A stretch of DNA of 64,000 nucleotides, taken from positions 248,001-312,000 of the forward strand of contig JAFYBZ010000007.1 of the NCBI GenBank assembly GCA_017539905.1, given 5' to 3'. The first letter of the stretch is position 1; the number at the start of each line of letters is the position of its first letter. This DNA is from Clostridia bacterium (lineage in GTDB: Bacteria > Bacillota > Clostridia > TANB77 > UBA1234). The notes under the pieces were generated by a model. It was not told the DNA's origin. It saw only the letters and a program-made list of their open reading frames with translations, and did not search any database. Position numbers and translations under genes: made by a program. Below are positions 37,614 to 45,439 of this stretch, piece after piece.

Positions 37614-38390
37614 ATGGAAAAATACACAGAAAAAGATTATTACGATCAAATAAAAGATTGGAATTTTGATGAATTTCAAATTTTGGCAGAAGGATACACA
37701 AATTGGGACATGTATGATGTACTAAAAAATGTAACAAATGAAGATTCAAAAATATTAGACTTAGGAACTGGTGGCGGAGAAAAAGTTTTAAGTGAGTTTC
37801 CAACTAATGTGAAAGAAATACTTGCAACAGATTTGTCTGAAGGAATGATTGAAACTGCAAATGAAAATTTAAAGAAAAGTGGAAGAAAAAATGTAACATT
37901 TAGAATCATGGACAACAAAAAAATGAATGTTCCAAGTGAATACTTTGATGTTGTAGTTGCAAGAAACACTGTAACTTGTCCAGATCAAATTTACAAAGCA
38001 TTAAAACCAGGTGGTTATCTAATAATTCATGGTGTTGATCAATACGATTGCCATTCATTGAAAAGAATTTTTGGATATGGACAAGCATATACTGACACAA
38101 AACCAATAAGTGTAATTGATTACGAAGCGGTGTTGGACGCTGGTTTTAGAGATGCTGAATTAATACCAATTCATGAAAAAGAATATTTCAAAAGCAAAGA
38201 ATTGTTATACAAGTTTTTGCTAAAAGTACCTATACTTGATGAATTCTCTGAAGAAGATGAAAATGGCTTCAAGGATTTTCATTTAAATCAAATTGATGAG
38301 AAAAAGTTAAACGAGTACATTTCTAAAAACACTTATGACAAAGGAATTTTGCTGCTTAGAAGATATTATGGAATAGTAGCAAAAAAGTAA
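37614..38390 (+). CDS. SAM-dependent methyltransferase
   Basis: This 258-residue class I methyltransferase has motif I (ILDLGTGGGEKVL, about residues 46-58), the acidic end of strand 2 (ATDLSEGMIETA), FDVVVARNTV at motif IV and KALKPGGYLIIHG at motif V. It has a C-terminal helical extension. I start at ATG 37614, 7 bases after AAGGAG; the ATG two codons earlier is too close to it. The substrate cannot be read from sequence. Its attenuator-like leader resembles those of ribosome- or drug-responsive genes, so an rRNA or antibiotic-modifying role is conceivable but unproven. It has its own promoter and terminator. Confidence 0.85.
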   Translation: MEKYTEKDYYDQIKDWNFDEFQILAEGYTNWDMYDVLKNVTNEDSKILDLGTGGGEKVLSEFPTNVKEILATDLSEGMIETANENLKKSGRKNVTFRIMDNKKMNVPSEYFDVVVARNTVTCPDQIYKALKPGGYLIIHGVDQYDCHSLKRIFGYGQAYTDTKPISVIDYEAVLDAGFRDAELIPIHEKEYFKSKELLYKFLLKVPILDEFSEEDENGFKDFHLNQIDEKKLNEYISKNTYDKGILLLRRYYGIVAKK

Positions 38391-38408
38391 ATCGTTTGAA
38401 AAATGAAA

Positions 38409-38435
38409 AGCCGAGATTTATAATCTCGGCTTTGT
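38409..38435. terminator. Bidirectional terminator
   Basis: A 10-bp stem (AGCCGAGATT/AATCTCGGCT) lies between the convergent methyltransferase and Ham1-like genes, with A-rich and T-rich flanks. Confidence 0.82.
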
Positions 38436-38436
38436 A

Positions 38437-39009
38437 TTATCTGTTTGCTTTATACCAATTCGCAAATTCTATAAGGGCAGAGCTAGAACCGTCTACCGCT
38501 CTTCTATCTTGTCTTTCCTGTTCGGTCATTTCGGCAAGAGTTTTTGTAAAACAATTTGGCTCAAAAATATACCAAAGATCAGACCACTTTTCTGCTCTAT
38601 CTTTGCCTTTTATTTTTGTTGCAAGATGGCCCGGTGAAGTTCCATAAAAATAATGAATTTCTTTTCCATCATGGAAAGCTAAACACTCATCAAATTTGCA
38701 AGAACGATTTTCAACGCCATCCATTAATTTTAATATTCCATCAATGCCAATAGTATCTAATGCAAAATTAACAAATGCACGAGGAAATCCATTTAACGCC
38801 TCAATAAAAAAACCAGTATCTAAAGCAATGCAAGGTGTTTTTACAATCTCAAAAGCTTGTTTTACTTTTGCAGTTACAATTTCTTTTAAATCATCACTTC
38901 TAGGTTCATCTAAGTCATAATTAAAAGTAGTAAATTCGATATCTTCAAAGTATTTTTCAGCTGCTTTTGCTTTGCCTTTATTATGAGTAACAAAAACAAT
39001 TCTATCCAT
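38437..39009 (-). CDS. Ham1/RdgB-like NTP pyrophosphatase
   Basis: This 190-residue protein resembles the non-canonical purine NTP pyrophosphatases, which clear dITP/XTP. It has an N-terminal FVTHNKGKAKAAEKYF (the family's T-N--K--E), ALDTGFFIEALNGFPRAFVNF (D-G-x-x-V-x-A-L-G-x-P-G) in the middle and EMTEQERQDRRAVDGSSSAL near the end. Several positions are divergent, so it may act on other nucleotides. I start at 39009, with AGGAGG 7 bases upstream. Confidence 0.8.
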   Translation of the reverse strand: MDRIVFVTHNKGKAKAAEKYFEDIEFTTFNYDLDEPRSDDLKEIVTAKVKQAFEIVKTPCIALDTGFFIEALNGFPRAFVNFALDTIGIDGILKLMDGVENRSCKFDECLAFHDGKEIHYFYGTSPGHLATKIKGKDRAEKWSDLWYIFEPNCFTKTLAEMTEQERQDRRAVDGSSSALIEFANWYKANR

Positions 39010-39109
39010 AAAATGACCTCCTTTTACTAAATTATCTATAAAAGCAAAATGCAAATATTTTAGACAGTTGTATAATAATAAAATAATAAATATATGTCAA
39101 TAATTGATA

Positions 39110-39981
39110 TTATATTTGATCATCTTCTAATACTTTTTCTGGTGGTATTTCAAGTAATTCTGGATTTGAAAACAAATAATTAAAGTATTTTAAAGATTTT
39201 GAAAGATAATAACCATCTGCAATTCTTTCATCAGCAACAAATCTTAATCGAATAATTTTCTTTTCTATAATATTTCCATCGTTATCAATTTGTTTAATTT
39301 TTCTTTTTGCTCCAACCGCAATAAAAAGAGAAGTTGTCCCCCAATTACATATATGATGATACATGGGTTCGGAACCTATTGAACCCATATGAGTTATTAT
39401 TACACTAGAGTGAAATGGACATATTTTGTAAATATATTTTGGTAATTTTCCATGAAAATCTAACCACGAGAGAACATTAATTGCCAAACTATATAATGGT
39501 CTTGGCAAACGATTGATGGCTTTTAAAAATTTGTCTAAATCATTTTCAGTTTCTTTACCTTTGTTCTTTATAATAATATTTTGAAGTAAATCATTAACAT
39601 CTTTTAAAGTAGCATTTGGGTTAAAATCAGATTTAACTAAGGTCCTATAAGAAGACAAATTAAATTCTTTCTTTATAATTGTAGAAACACAAATTGTGTT
39701 TCTTGCAAATAATCTTCTTCCCGCTACAAATCTATTTACTCTTGGATATTGAGAAATGGTTCTAATTGTTGCAGCAAAAATATAATCTATGACACCAATC
39801 TTTATACCTTCGTTTCTTTTTTTCTTTATTATAGCTTCGACTTTGGTTAAATCAACTTCTGTGTCAAAAAAACTTGCGAATCATCACGTTCCTTTAATAA
39901 AAATGGAATTATAACATTTGTTGGATCACAATTTTTAACACGATATCCATCATACCTATCTCCTAGTTTTCGTTTTCTCAT
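39110..39981 (-). pseudogene. Frameshifted E2-like acyltransferase (2-oxoacid dehydrogenase/CAT fold)
   Basis: From ATG 39981 (GGGGAGG upstream) the frame gives MRKRKLGDRYDGYRVKN and runs to DDSQVF, then hits a stop. Continuing one base back at the T7 run (plus 39866-39872) gives FDTEVDLTKVEAI and about 240 further residues. The C-terminus has the lipoamide-acyltransferase pattern GSIGSEPMYHHICNWGT and FVADERIADGYYLSKSL. The usual catalytic His of DHRxxDG is Glu here (DERIADG). The 7-base homopolymer makes a sequencing or true indel likely. A -1 slip on U-UUU-UUG would also restore the frame. It is a stand-alone domain without a lipoyl part. Confidence 0.7.
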
Positions 39982-40095
39982 AATACCTCCCCAAAATAAT
40001 ATTTGGTTCAGTATAACATTTGAAGATACTGATTACAATATTAAGCGATTTTATGAATATTATTAAGATTATATGCATAATTTGATAATTATTTA

Positions 40096-40131
40096 TAAAA
40101 AAGTAGCAAATCTAAGAAAGATTTGCTACTT
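40096..40131 (-). terminator. Terminator, copy of the tRNA-Pro terminator type
   Basis: A 13-bp stem (AAGTAGCAAATCT/AGATTTGCTACTT) is followed on the minus strand by TTTTTTAT. It lies just left of a tRNA-Pro 3' fragment, as the similar hairpin at 44036-44063 lies left of the intact tRNA-Pro. Confidence 0.8.
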
Positions 40132-40153
40132 ATAAAAAATGCGTTTTGAAAGA

Positions 40154-40179
40154 TGGTCGGGGGGGACACGGTTCGAATG
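40154..40179 (-). repeat. tRNA-Pro 3'-end fragment, probable attachment-site scar
   Basis: This 26-base stretch matches the 3' end of tRNA-Pro(TGG) at 44088-44113, from CCA through the T loop, with two mismatches. The match stops at 40180, so no tRNA can form. Together the two copies are what integration into a tRNA 3' end leaves behind. Confidence 0.7.
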
Positions 40180-40291
40180 TTAAAGGACACTTTTTGGTAA
40201 ATAGTAAGAAATGTTGCAAGGTGCTATATAATGCAACTTGTAGAGTTATGATACTGTTTCTAATAATAGATAATATTGTAAAAAAATAAAA

Positions 40292-40313
40292 TTTTGGTAC
40301 CCTTTTGGTACCC
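40292..40313. repeat. Tandem TTTTGGTACCC repeats, possible integrase arm sites
   Basis: Two abutting copies of TTTTGGTACCC lie at 40292-40302 and 40303-40313. A third copy is at 44007-44017, near the other end of the same block. Tyrosine-integrase elements often carry such short direct repeats near their attachment sites. The rest of the 440-base gap at 39982-40421 holds only the terminator, the tRNA scar and the leader of the next gene. Confidence 0.5.
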
Positions 40314-40421
40314 TACCCAAGAATTGAAGCTCTTTGGGCTTAAATGTTGTTGTTGTATTTTCATTTGTGTCGAAGTGATATATAATGACAGTATAGGTTG
40401 GCATGTAAAGGAGATGTTTTT

Positions 40422-41561
40422 ATGTATAATAATATGAACAACAACACAAACTATAACATGAATAATATGGGCAACAATATGAATTACAACATGAATTATC
40501 AAACTCAACCACCTAAGAACGGAATGGCAACAGCCTCGCTTGTGTTAGGTATATTAGGATTGTTATTAACATGTGCATGTATTGGTTTTCCTCTTTCTAT
40601 TATTGGTTTAGTTTTAGGAATAGCAAGTAAAAAGAATGGACCTAGTGGAAAAGCAACCGCAGGTATTGTTTTAAGTGCTATTGGAATTGGATTCTCTGTA
40701 TTACTTATTCTTATGTCGATGGTTTCACCTGATACAAAAACAACACAAAAGAATAACTCTATTTTATTGGGGGATGAATTAAGTGATTTGGAACAATCAA
40801 TAGTAAAGACAGACAATATAACTGTAGATACTATAGACTTCAGTGATTATAAGTATATTACCATTGATAATTTAGATGTTCATAGTTCTGATTTAATAGG
40901 CGAAAAAGTTTTAGTAGTAGATAAAGTAGCCAATTATGATTCTTCAGATAAAAAGCTAAAGATTTCTGTTCCAGACACATATCATTATTATACTTTTACT
41001 TTGGCAGCAGACTCTGTCATTAATCCTTCAAAGATGAAAAATAAAACTGTTGCAATAGTAGGAACAATAGTAGAAAATGATACAAAAATACTAACGGATG
41101 CTTCGGCACAAAATTGTTATGTTGTTGCAGTTGGAGATGATTGCAATCAATATAAATTGGATAGCACATCGCAAGAATTAAAAGACAAATTCACTTTACA
41201 AAAGTCAGAAATATCTAAACTAAGCGAAGAAGATTATAAAGCAAATTGTGTTACTTATACTAGTTCGGATTATAATAAAATTTTGCGTAATCCAAGCCAA
41301 TATAAAGATAAAATGGCAAAATTATCTGGTAAAGTTGACCAAGTGGTACAAGGCTTGTTTGGACTATATACAACCATATATGTTAAAGATACTGCTGGAA
41401 ATAAGTGGGGAATTACCTATTCTTATGGTGAAGATGAAAGCCATAAGCTAGAAGGTGACTCTATAACAATATGGGGTATGCTTGATGGAACACAAACTAC
41501 CGAAACTATTTTAGGAAAGCAAGTTGAACTACCATATATTTCTGCAAAATACATTAAATAA
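40422..41561 (+). CDS. Membrane protein with DUF4190-like domain
   Basis: This 379-residue protein starts with about 28 residues made mostly of Asn, Met and Tyr (MYNNMNNNTNYNMNNMGNNM). Two hydrophobic helices with the DUF4190 pattern follow (ASLVLGILGLLL, GLVLGIASKKNGPSGKATAGIVLSAIGI). An extracytoplasmic region with two OB-like segments (KVLVVDKVANYD; KLSGKVDQVVQGLFGLYTTIYVKD) comes next. AAAGGAGATG lies upstream of ATG 40422. It is the only rightward gene in the tRNA-bounded block. The function is unknown; the OB-like repeats suggest a binding role. Confidence 0.75.
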   Translation: MYNNMNNNTNYNMNNMGNNMNYNMNYQTQPPKNGMATASLVLGILGLLLTCACIGFPLSIIGLVLGIASKKNGPSGKATAGIVLSAIGIGFSVLLILMSMVSPDTKTTQKNNSILLGDELSDLEQSIVKTDNITVDTIDFSDYKYITIDNLDVHSSDLIGEKVLVVDKVANYDSSDKKLKISVPDTYHYYTFTLAADSVINPSKMKNKTVAIVGTIVENDTKILTDASAQNCYVVAVGDDCNQYKLDSTSQELKDKFTLQKSEISKLSEEDYKANCVTYTSSDYNKILRNPSQYKDKMAKLSGKVDQVVQGLFGLYTTIYVKDTAGNKWGITYSYGEDESHKLEGDSITIWGMLDGTQTTETILGKQVELPYISAKYIK

Positions 41562-41571
41562 TCATAATAAA

Positions 41572-41602
41572 AAAGCCTGCCTGATTAATTATCGGGTAGG
41601 CT
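41572..41602. terminator. Bidirectional terminator
   Basis: AGCCTGCCTGAT pairs with ATCGGGTAGGCT through G-U pairs, flanked by an A run and a T run, between two convergent genes. Confidence 0.85.
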
Positions 41603-41617
41603 TTTTTTATCTGCTTT

Positions 41618-42331
41618 TTACTTTGACACATTAAACTCTACTGTTATTTTACTAGACCAATCATTAAACTCGATAGCATATTCTCCGTTTCCGTCATATA
41701 AGAAATAAAGATAAGTTGTTTTTGAAGCACCTGGTCTTAGACTACCAGCACTCCATAAACTGTCATCATAATAAGTGTAAAAATCTTCTACTTCAGTTCC
41801 TTGAGGTCCAAAGATTTTTAAATAAAATACACTTAAGCTTTTTGACTCATCATCTATATTCTTGATGGTTAAAGGTATTTTTACTACATCTTTCTTATAA
41901 TACTCTGAAAATTGATTGTCCATTTTATCAAAAGTAATATTAGCTCCTATAGTTATTTCCATATCATCAAACTCAAAAGTTTCACCTAATCCTACAGTTC
42001 CACTTGTTGGCAAATTAGATTTTTCAGGCTCTGCTGGTATAGATGTGTTGGAAATATTCACCGTGTTTGTATTTCCATCCCAAGTTACTTGAAGACCAAT
42101 GGCCTCACAAATAGCTCTAACAGGCAAGTATGTTGTTCCATTTATTACAAATGGTTCAACAACATTTCCAGTTGCATCTTTTGGTGTTATTTGATTTCCA
42201 TTCATAACAATTTTAATATCTTTAAATGTTCTTTGAACGGTTTCTGATATTTGAGAAGCATATACTAGTCCACAAGAAAGAACAGAAGCGGTCAAAAAAC
42301 CCAATGCAAAATGTTTAAGTTTTTTCATCAT
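41618..42331 (-). CDS. Secreted stalk-domain (copper amine oxidase N-like) protein
   Basis: This 237-residue protein has a signal peptide (MMKKLKHFALGFLTASVLSCGLVYA). A copper-amine-oxidase-N-like 'stalk' domain follows at about residues 35-95 (KIVMNGNQI, FVINGTTYLPVRAICEAIGLQVTWDGNTNTV). A C-terminal DUF4352-like beta-sandwich (GLGETFEFDDMEITI; VKIPLTIKNIDDESKSL) completes it. Such proteins are common on the clostridial surface and are not oxidases. AAAGGGG precedes the paired ATGs; either could start it. It is in the tRNA-bounded block. Confidence 0.8.
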   Translation of the reverse strand: MMKKLKHFALGFLTASVLSCGLVYASQISETVQRTFKDIKIVMNGNQITPKDATGNVVEPFVINGTTYLPVRAICEAIGLQVTWDGNTNTVNISNTSIPAEPEKSNLPTSGTVGLGETFEFDDMEITIGANITFDKMDNQFSEYYKKDVVKIPLTIKNIDDESKSLSVFYLKIFGPQGTEVEDFYTYYDDSLWSAGSLRPGASKTTYLYFLYDGNGEYAIEFNDWSSKITVEFNVSK

Positions 42332-42445
42332 TATGATAAATCCCCTTTCGTTTTTATTATCTAATGCAATTTTAACAAACCCATTTTACAAAATCAACAA
42401 GACACAAAAAAGGATATGAAAAAAATTTCCCATATCTTTTACCGT

Positions 42446-43372
42446 CTATATAAATACATCCTTTGGAAAAAACTTTTTTAAGTCATTCTCAGTTAAGTAC
42501 CACTTATTACCTATGTCTAACTGAACCGCTTCTCCGTTTAAATATTCTTTTGTTAGTTCAGCCATTTTATCACCATTAACGAGTTCAACACCAGTGTTGC
42601 TTGCATATGATACAGCTTCTTGTGTAAAGTCACTAGTTGTTATAAAGATCATACCATCAGCTTTAATTTCCTGATTGGCACCCACTAGTTTTTGAATATA
42701 TGGTCTACCAATTTTGTTACCCATAGAATAACACTTACATTCAGCAATATATACTTTGCTATCTTTGGTTAATAATAAATCATATCCACCATCATTACTC
42801 TTTGGAGTTGTTGTTACTTTATATCCCATTTCACGATATAGGGTAGCACAGTATTCTTCAAATTTGTAAGGATTATCCGCAAATTCGTTAGTAACATTTT
42901 TTATTTCAGAGATTTTACTTGTCTTATATGCTTGCAACTGTAAGTTTTGGTATTTTCTTAGTTCTTCCTCGTTTTTTTCTATAATGTTATCGCCATATTT
43001 CTGTCTAAGTGCGGTTACTATATTTACTATAATAAAAGGAGAAGATGATTTTATAATGTACTTGTTAAAATGTAATGTCGAATTCATGTTATAGATAAGC
43101 CTGTTATTACTATATCGTTTGTTTTTTGTTCCATCGTTATTAGAGTATAACCAATATGGAAAACATAGCACAGAATAATTGATATAGTACCCAGATTTGT
43201 GTGTGTTGACATGAACACCTTTTGGTAATGTTATTCCATACTCTTTTTGAAATTTCTTTTTGATTAAGCTGCCTTCAATACACCAAAATACGATTAATAC
43301 AGTTAAAAGAAGAAATAGAATTGCAGCTATACTAGCACACATTATAAACATATTATAATTATCCAATAACAT
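42446..43372 (-). CDS. Membrane-anchored Mrr-type restriction endonuclease-like protein
   Basis: This 308-residue protein has an N-terminal membrane helix (FIMCASIAAILFLLLTVLIVFW) and a middle region of about 120 residues. A PD-(D/E)XK nuclease domain of the Mrr_cat type follows at about residues 165-275: FEEYCATLYREMGYKVTTTPKSNDGGYDLLL then VYIAECKCY, with the catalytic D and ExK, then QKLVGANQEIKADGMIFITTS. Mrr-type domains cut DNA, often modified DNA. A membrane anchor suggests defence at the cell boundary or a DNA-uptake context. AAGGAAAGG lies upstream. It is followed by the stalk protein and preceded by a secreted protein in the same block. Confidence 0.8.
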   Translation of the reverse strand: MLLDNYNMFIMCASIAAILFLLLTVLIVFWCIEGSLIKKKFQKEYGITLPKGVHVNTHKSGYYINYSVLCFPYWLYSNNDGTKNKRYSNNRLIYNMNSTLHFNKYIIKSSSPFIIVNIVTALRQKYGDNIIEKNEEELRKYQNLQLQAYKTSKISEIKNVTNEFADNPYKFEEYCATLYREMGYKVTTTPKSNDGGYDLLLTKDSKVYIAECKCYSMGNKIGRPYIQKLVGANQEIKADGMIFITTSDFTQEAVSYASNTGVELVNGDKMAELTKEYLNGEAVQLDIGNKWYLTENDLKKFFPKDVFI

Positions 43373-43398
43373 CACCCTTTCCTTGCCTGTATTAATGA

Positions 43399-43986
43399 TT
43401 ATTTAAAATTGCAAGTAAACTTTTCGCTATCAACATACATATTTGTTTTTGCAAGGTCTTTTGACTCAAAAATACTATACTCAAATGTTAATGACTTGAT
43501 TTTCTGGTAATCAATGTTAACACCAGAGTTAGAAAGAGAACTTACTGTAAGCTTTTCTACTCCTTTAGTTCCAGCTTTTATTTCTTTATTAAATAGGCTT
43601 CCATTTAGAGTATAGCCATCAATTACTACACTTTTATCTATTGCGAAGACAATGTCCTTGTCAGAGTGATTCTCCATATAAAAAGTAATAGAAACACCAT
43701 TAAGTAGCATATCGTATTGGCAATTAGTTATTTGTAGAAGAAGATTATCATCTTGATAAACACCGCCTTGAACAGTAGGCTTCTTCCTTGTTGACTTTGG
43801 ACTAGTAGCAGCTGTAATAGTATCAGCAGTATTATTTGGCTCAATTTGAGATTGAATTTCAGTTTCAGTAGGTTCGGTTCCAGCTGTAGTAGGTTCAGCA
43901 GGTCTATTTATTGATAATAAAATAGAGCTAATAATAATCAATCCTATTATGGCAATTATGCAACCAACAATCTTCTTATTTTCCAT
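43399..43986 (-). CDS. Membrane-anchored extracellular protein
   Basis: This 195-residue protein has an N-terminal anchor helix (KIVGCIIAIIGLIIISSILL), a Thr/Glu/Pro-rich linker of about 50 residues and a beta-rich domain (LLLQITNCQYDML; SITFYMENHSDKDIVFAIDKS) of the DUF4352/DUF5067 kind, sometimes called Ig-like. I start at ATG 43986, after AGGAG. It lies 26 bases upstream of the Mrr-like gene and is probably in one transcript with it. The role is unknown. Confidence 0.7.
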   Translation of the reverse strand: MENKKIVGCIIAIIGLIIISSILLSINRPAEPTTAGTEPTETEIQSQIEPNNTADTITAATSPKSTRKKPTVQGGVYQDDNLLLQITNCQYDMLLNGVSITFYMENHSDKDIVFAIDKSVVIDGYTLNGSLFNKEIKAGTKGVEKLTVSSLSNSGVNIDYQKIKSLTFEYSIFESKDLAKTNMYVDSEKFTCNFK

Positions 43987-44006
43987 AAAAATACTCCTTT
44001 TTTGAA

Positions 44007-44017
44007 TTTTGGTACCC
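44007..44017. repeat. Third TTTTGGTACCC copy
   Basis: This is an exact copy of the tandem repeat at 40292-40313, in the same orientation, between the last gene of the block and the tRNA-Pro terminator. Confidence 0.5.
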
Positions 44018-44030
44018 TTTTTTGATAAAA

Positions 44031-44063
44031 GAAAAAGTAGCAAACTTTCAAATGCTTGCTACT
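44031..44063 (-). terminator. Terminator of tRNA-Pro(TGG)
   Basis: An 8-bp stem (AGTAGCAA/TTGCTACT) is followed on the minus strand by TTTTTC, 24 bases past the tRNA 3' end. Confidence 0.8.
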
Positions 44064-44087
44064 CTAACGTATCTAGTCATACGATAA

Positions 44088-44163
44088 TGGTCGGGGTGAC
44101 ACGGTTCGAACGTGCGACCTCATGGTCCCAAACCACGCGCTCTACCAACTGAGCCACACCCCG
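44088..44163 (-). tRNA. tRNA-Pro (anticodon TGG)
   Basis: The 76 bases fold as a full cloverleaf. The acceptor arms are CGGGGTG and CACCCCG, with A and an encoded CCA. The D arm is GCTCAGTTGGTAGAGC, the anticodon loop is TTTGGGA and the T loop is GTTCGAACC. The anticodon TGG reads CCA, and by wobble other Pro codons. The 3' end is duplicated at 40154-40179. Confidence 0.97.
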
Positions 44164-44183
44164 ATATCTCAAAACGCTTATTT

Positions 44184-44212
44184 ATAATAACTCATTTTTA
44201 CACTTTTTGCAA
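44184..44212 (-). promoter_or_regulatory. Promoter of tRNA-Pro(TGG)
   Basis: On the minus strand TTGCAA and TATTAT are separated by 17 bases, about 20 bases upstream of the tRNA 5' end. Confidence 0.6.
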
Positions 44213-44279
44213 GTCTTTTCTTTTATTTATAACATTTTTATGGTAAATTAGAGACATAATAAAGTATAGGAGGATTATT

Positions 44280-44672
44280 ATGGTTCATAGTGAAGATATA
44301 GAAATTGCCAAAAATGCTAGAAATAATGCTTATTCACCATATAGCAAATTTTGTGTTGGAGTTGCTTTAAGATGTAAAAATGGAAAGGTTTATTCAGGTT
44401 GTAACATAGAAAATCATGGAATTCAAGGGATTTGTGGAGAAAGAACTGCTTTTGCCAAGGCTCTTTCAGAAGGAGAAAGAGAATTTGAAAGCATTATTAT
44501 TTGCGCTGCTCCAAAAGGCGAAGAACCAACAAATGAGTGTATGCCATGTGGATATTGTAGACAATTTATAAGCGAATTTGTTGATAAAGATTTTATCATT
44601 GGTCTTTATGATAATGGAAATATTAAAGAATATACCATAGATGAATTATTACCACATGCCTTCAAATTATAA
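44280..44672 (+). CDS. cdd: Cytidine deaminase
   Basis: Cdd deaminates cytidine and deoxycytidine in pyrimidine salvage. The 130-residue protein has NAYSPYSKFCVGVALRCKNG, the zinc/catalytic C-x-E motif (GICGERTAF, about 52-60) and the second zinc motif PCGYCRQFISEF (about 87-98). This is the usual small tetrameric form. AGGAGG precedes the ATG. Confidence 0.96.
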   Translation: MVHSEDIEIAKNARNNAYSPYSKFCVGVALRCKNGKVYSGCNIENHGIQGICGERTAFAKALSEGEREFESIIICAAPKGEEPTNECMPCGYCRQFISEFVDKDFIIGLYDNGNIKEYTIDELLPHAFKL

Positions 44673-44673
44673 T

Positions 44674-44695
44674 AAAAAAGGCGACCAAAGGTCGC
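44674..44695 (-). terminator. Terminator after maf
   Basis: A 6-bp stem (GCGACC/GGTCGC) with loop TTT is followed on the minus strand by CTTTTTT. The plus strand lacks a good T run, so it mainly serves maf. Confidence 0.75.
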
Positions 44696-44700
44696 ACCAA

Positions 44701-45288
44701 TTACATTGCTTCGAAATCGGTTATTTTATAGCCGATTTTTTTTAATTCTTCATATATTCTACATATCGGAAGCCCAATAATTGCTTTATAGTCTCCTTCT
44801 GTTTTTGGAGTAAATAATGATGCGCAAGTCTCTAAAGAATAACCTGCACTAGTATATACATTTTTTTCATGATCAATATACCAATTTATTTCTTCATCAG
44901 TCATTTCATTAAAATATACTGTTACTTTTTCACAAAAAGTAACTTCTTTTCCGGAATAATTATCTATAATAGTACAACCAGTAACTGCATAATTAACTTT
45001 CCCAGATAATTCTTTAATGTTTCTAAAAGCTTCTTCTCTATTTTTTGGCTTTTCAAAAACTTTTCCATCCAAATATCCGATTGTATCGGCTCCTATTATT
45101 ATTCCCTCATTTATTTTCGAAGCAACTTCTTTTGCTTTGTAATATGATAATTTTTGAACATAATCATCTGGGTCTATAAATTCAATATCTGGATCTCCAC
45201 TACTTGGCATTTGCTCGCACTTAAAACCAGCCATATTAATTATCTCTTTCCTCCATTTTGAATTTGAAGCTAAAATTAGTTTAATCAT
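44701..45288 (-). CDS. maf: Maf-like nucleotide pyrophosphatase
   Basis: Maf proteins hydrolyse dTTP/UTP or modified nucleotides and are linked to septum arrest. The 195-residue protein has the N-terminal ILASNSKWRKEII (S-x-R-R-like), the catalytic IIGADTIGYLDGKVFEKPKN near residues 63-82 and SGKVNYAVTGCTI. Some motif positions are conservative substitutions, so the exact substrate is uncertain. AAAAGGATG lies upstream. Confidence 0.88.
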   Translation of the reverse strand: MIKLILASNSKWRKEIINMAGFKCEQMPSSGDPDIEFIDPDDYVQKLSYYKAKEVASKINEGIIIGADTIGYLDGKVFEKPKNREEAFRNIKELSGKVNYAVTGCTIIDNYSGKEVTFCEKVTVYFNEMTDEEINWYIDHEKNVYTSAGYSLETCASLFTPKTEGDYKAIIGLPICRIYEELKKIGYKITDFEAM

Positions 45289-45321
45289 TAAAATCCATCC
45301 TTTTTTGTACTTTTTTGGTGC

Positions 45322-45397
45322 TGGTCGGAGTAGCGCGATTCGAACGCACGGCCTCTTGCTCCCGAAGCAAGCGCTCTACCAACTGAGCTATACCCCG
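45322..45397 (-). tRNA. tRNA-Pro (anticodon CGG)
   Basis: The 76 bases form a cloverleaf with acceptor arms CGGGGTA and TACTCCG, encoded CCA, D arm GCTCAGTTGGTAGAGC, anticodon loop TTCGGGA and T loop GTTCGAATC. It reads CCG codons. Two Pro tRNAs 1.2 kb apart suggest an old tandem arrangement split by insertion of cdd and maf. Confidence 0.96.
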
Positions 45398-45403
45398 ATA
45401 AAA

Positions 45404-45432
45404 TAAATGGTGGCAATTAACATTACCACCAT
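45404..45432 (-). terminator. Terminator after mecA
   Basis: A 7-bp stem (ATGGTGG/CCACCAT) is followed by TTATTTTAT on the minus strand, just upstream of tRNA-Pro(CGG). Confidence 0.65.
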
Positions 45433-45439
45433 GAAAAAA

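Noticed and set aside
40154-40230. A possible third tRNA gene
   Set aside because: Only the 3' quarter matches tRNA-Pro, with two mismatches; there is no D or anticodon arm, so it is a fragment.
42446-44163. A classical restriction-modification or known abortive-infection locus
   Set aside because: No methyltransferase, specificity subunit or toxin-antitoxin pair accompanies the Mrr-like gene in this block.
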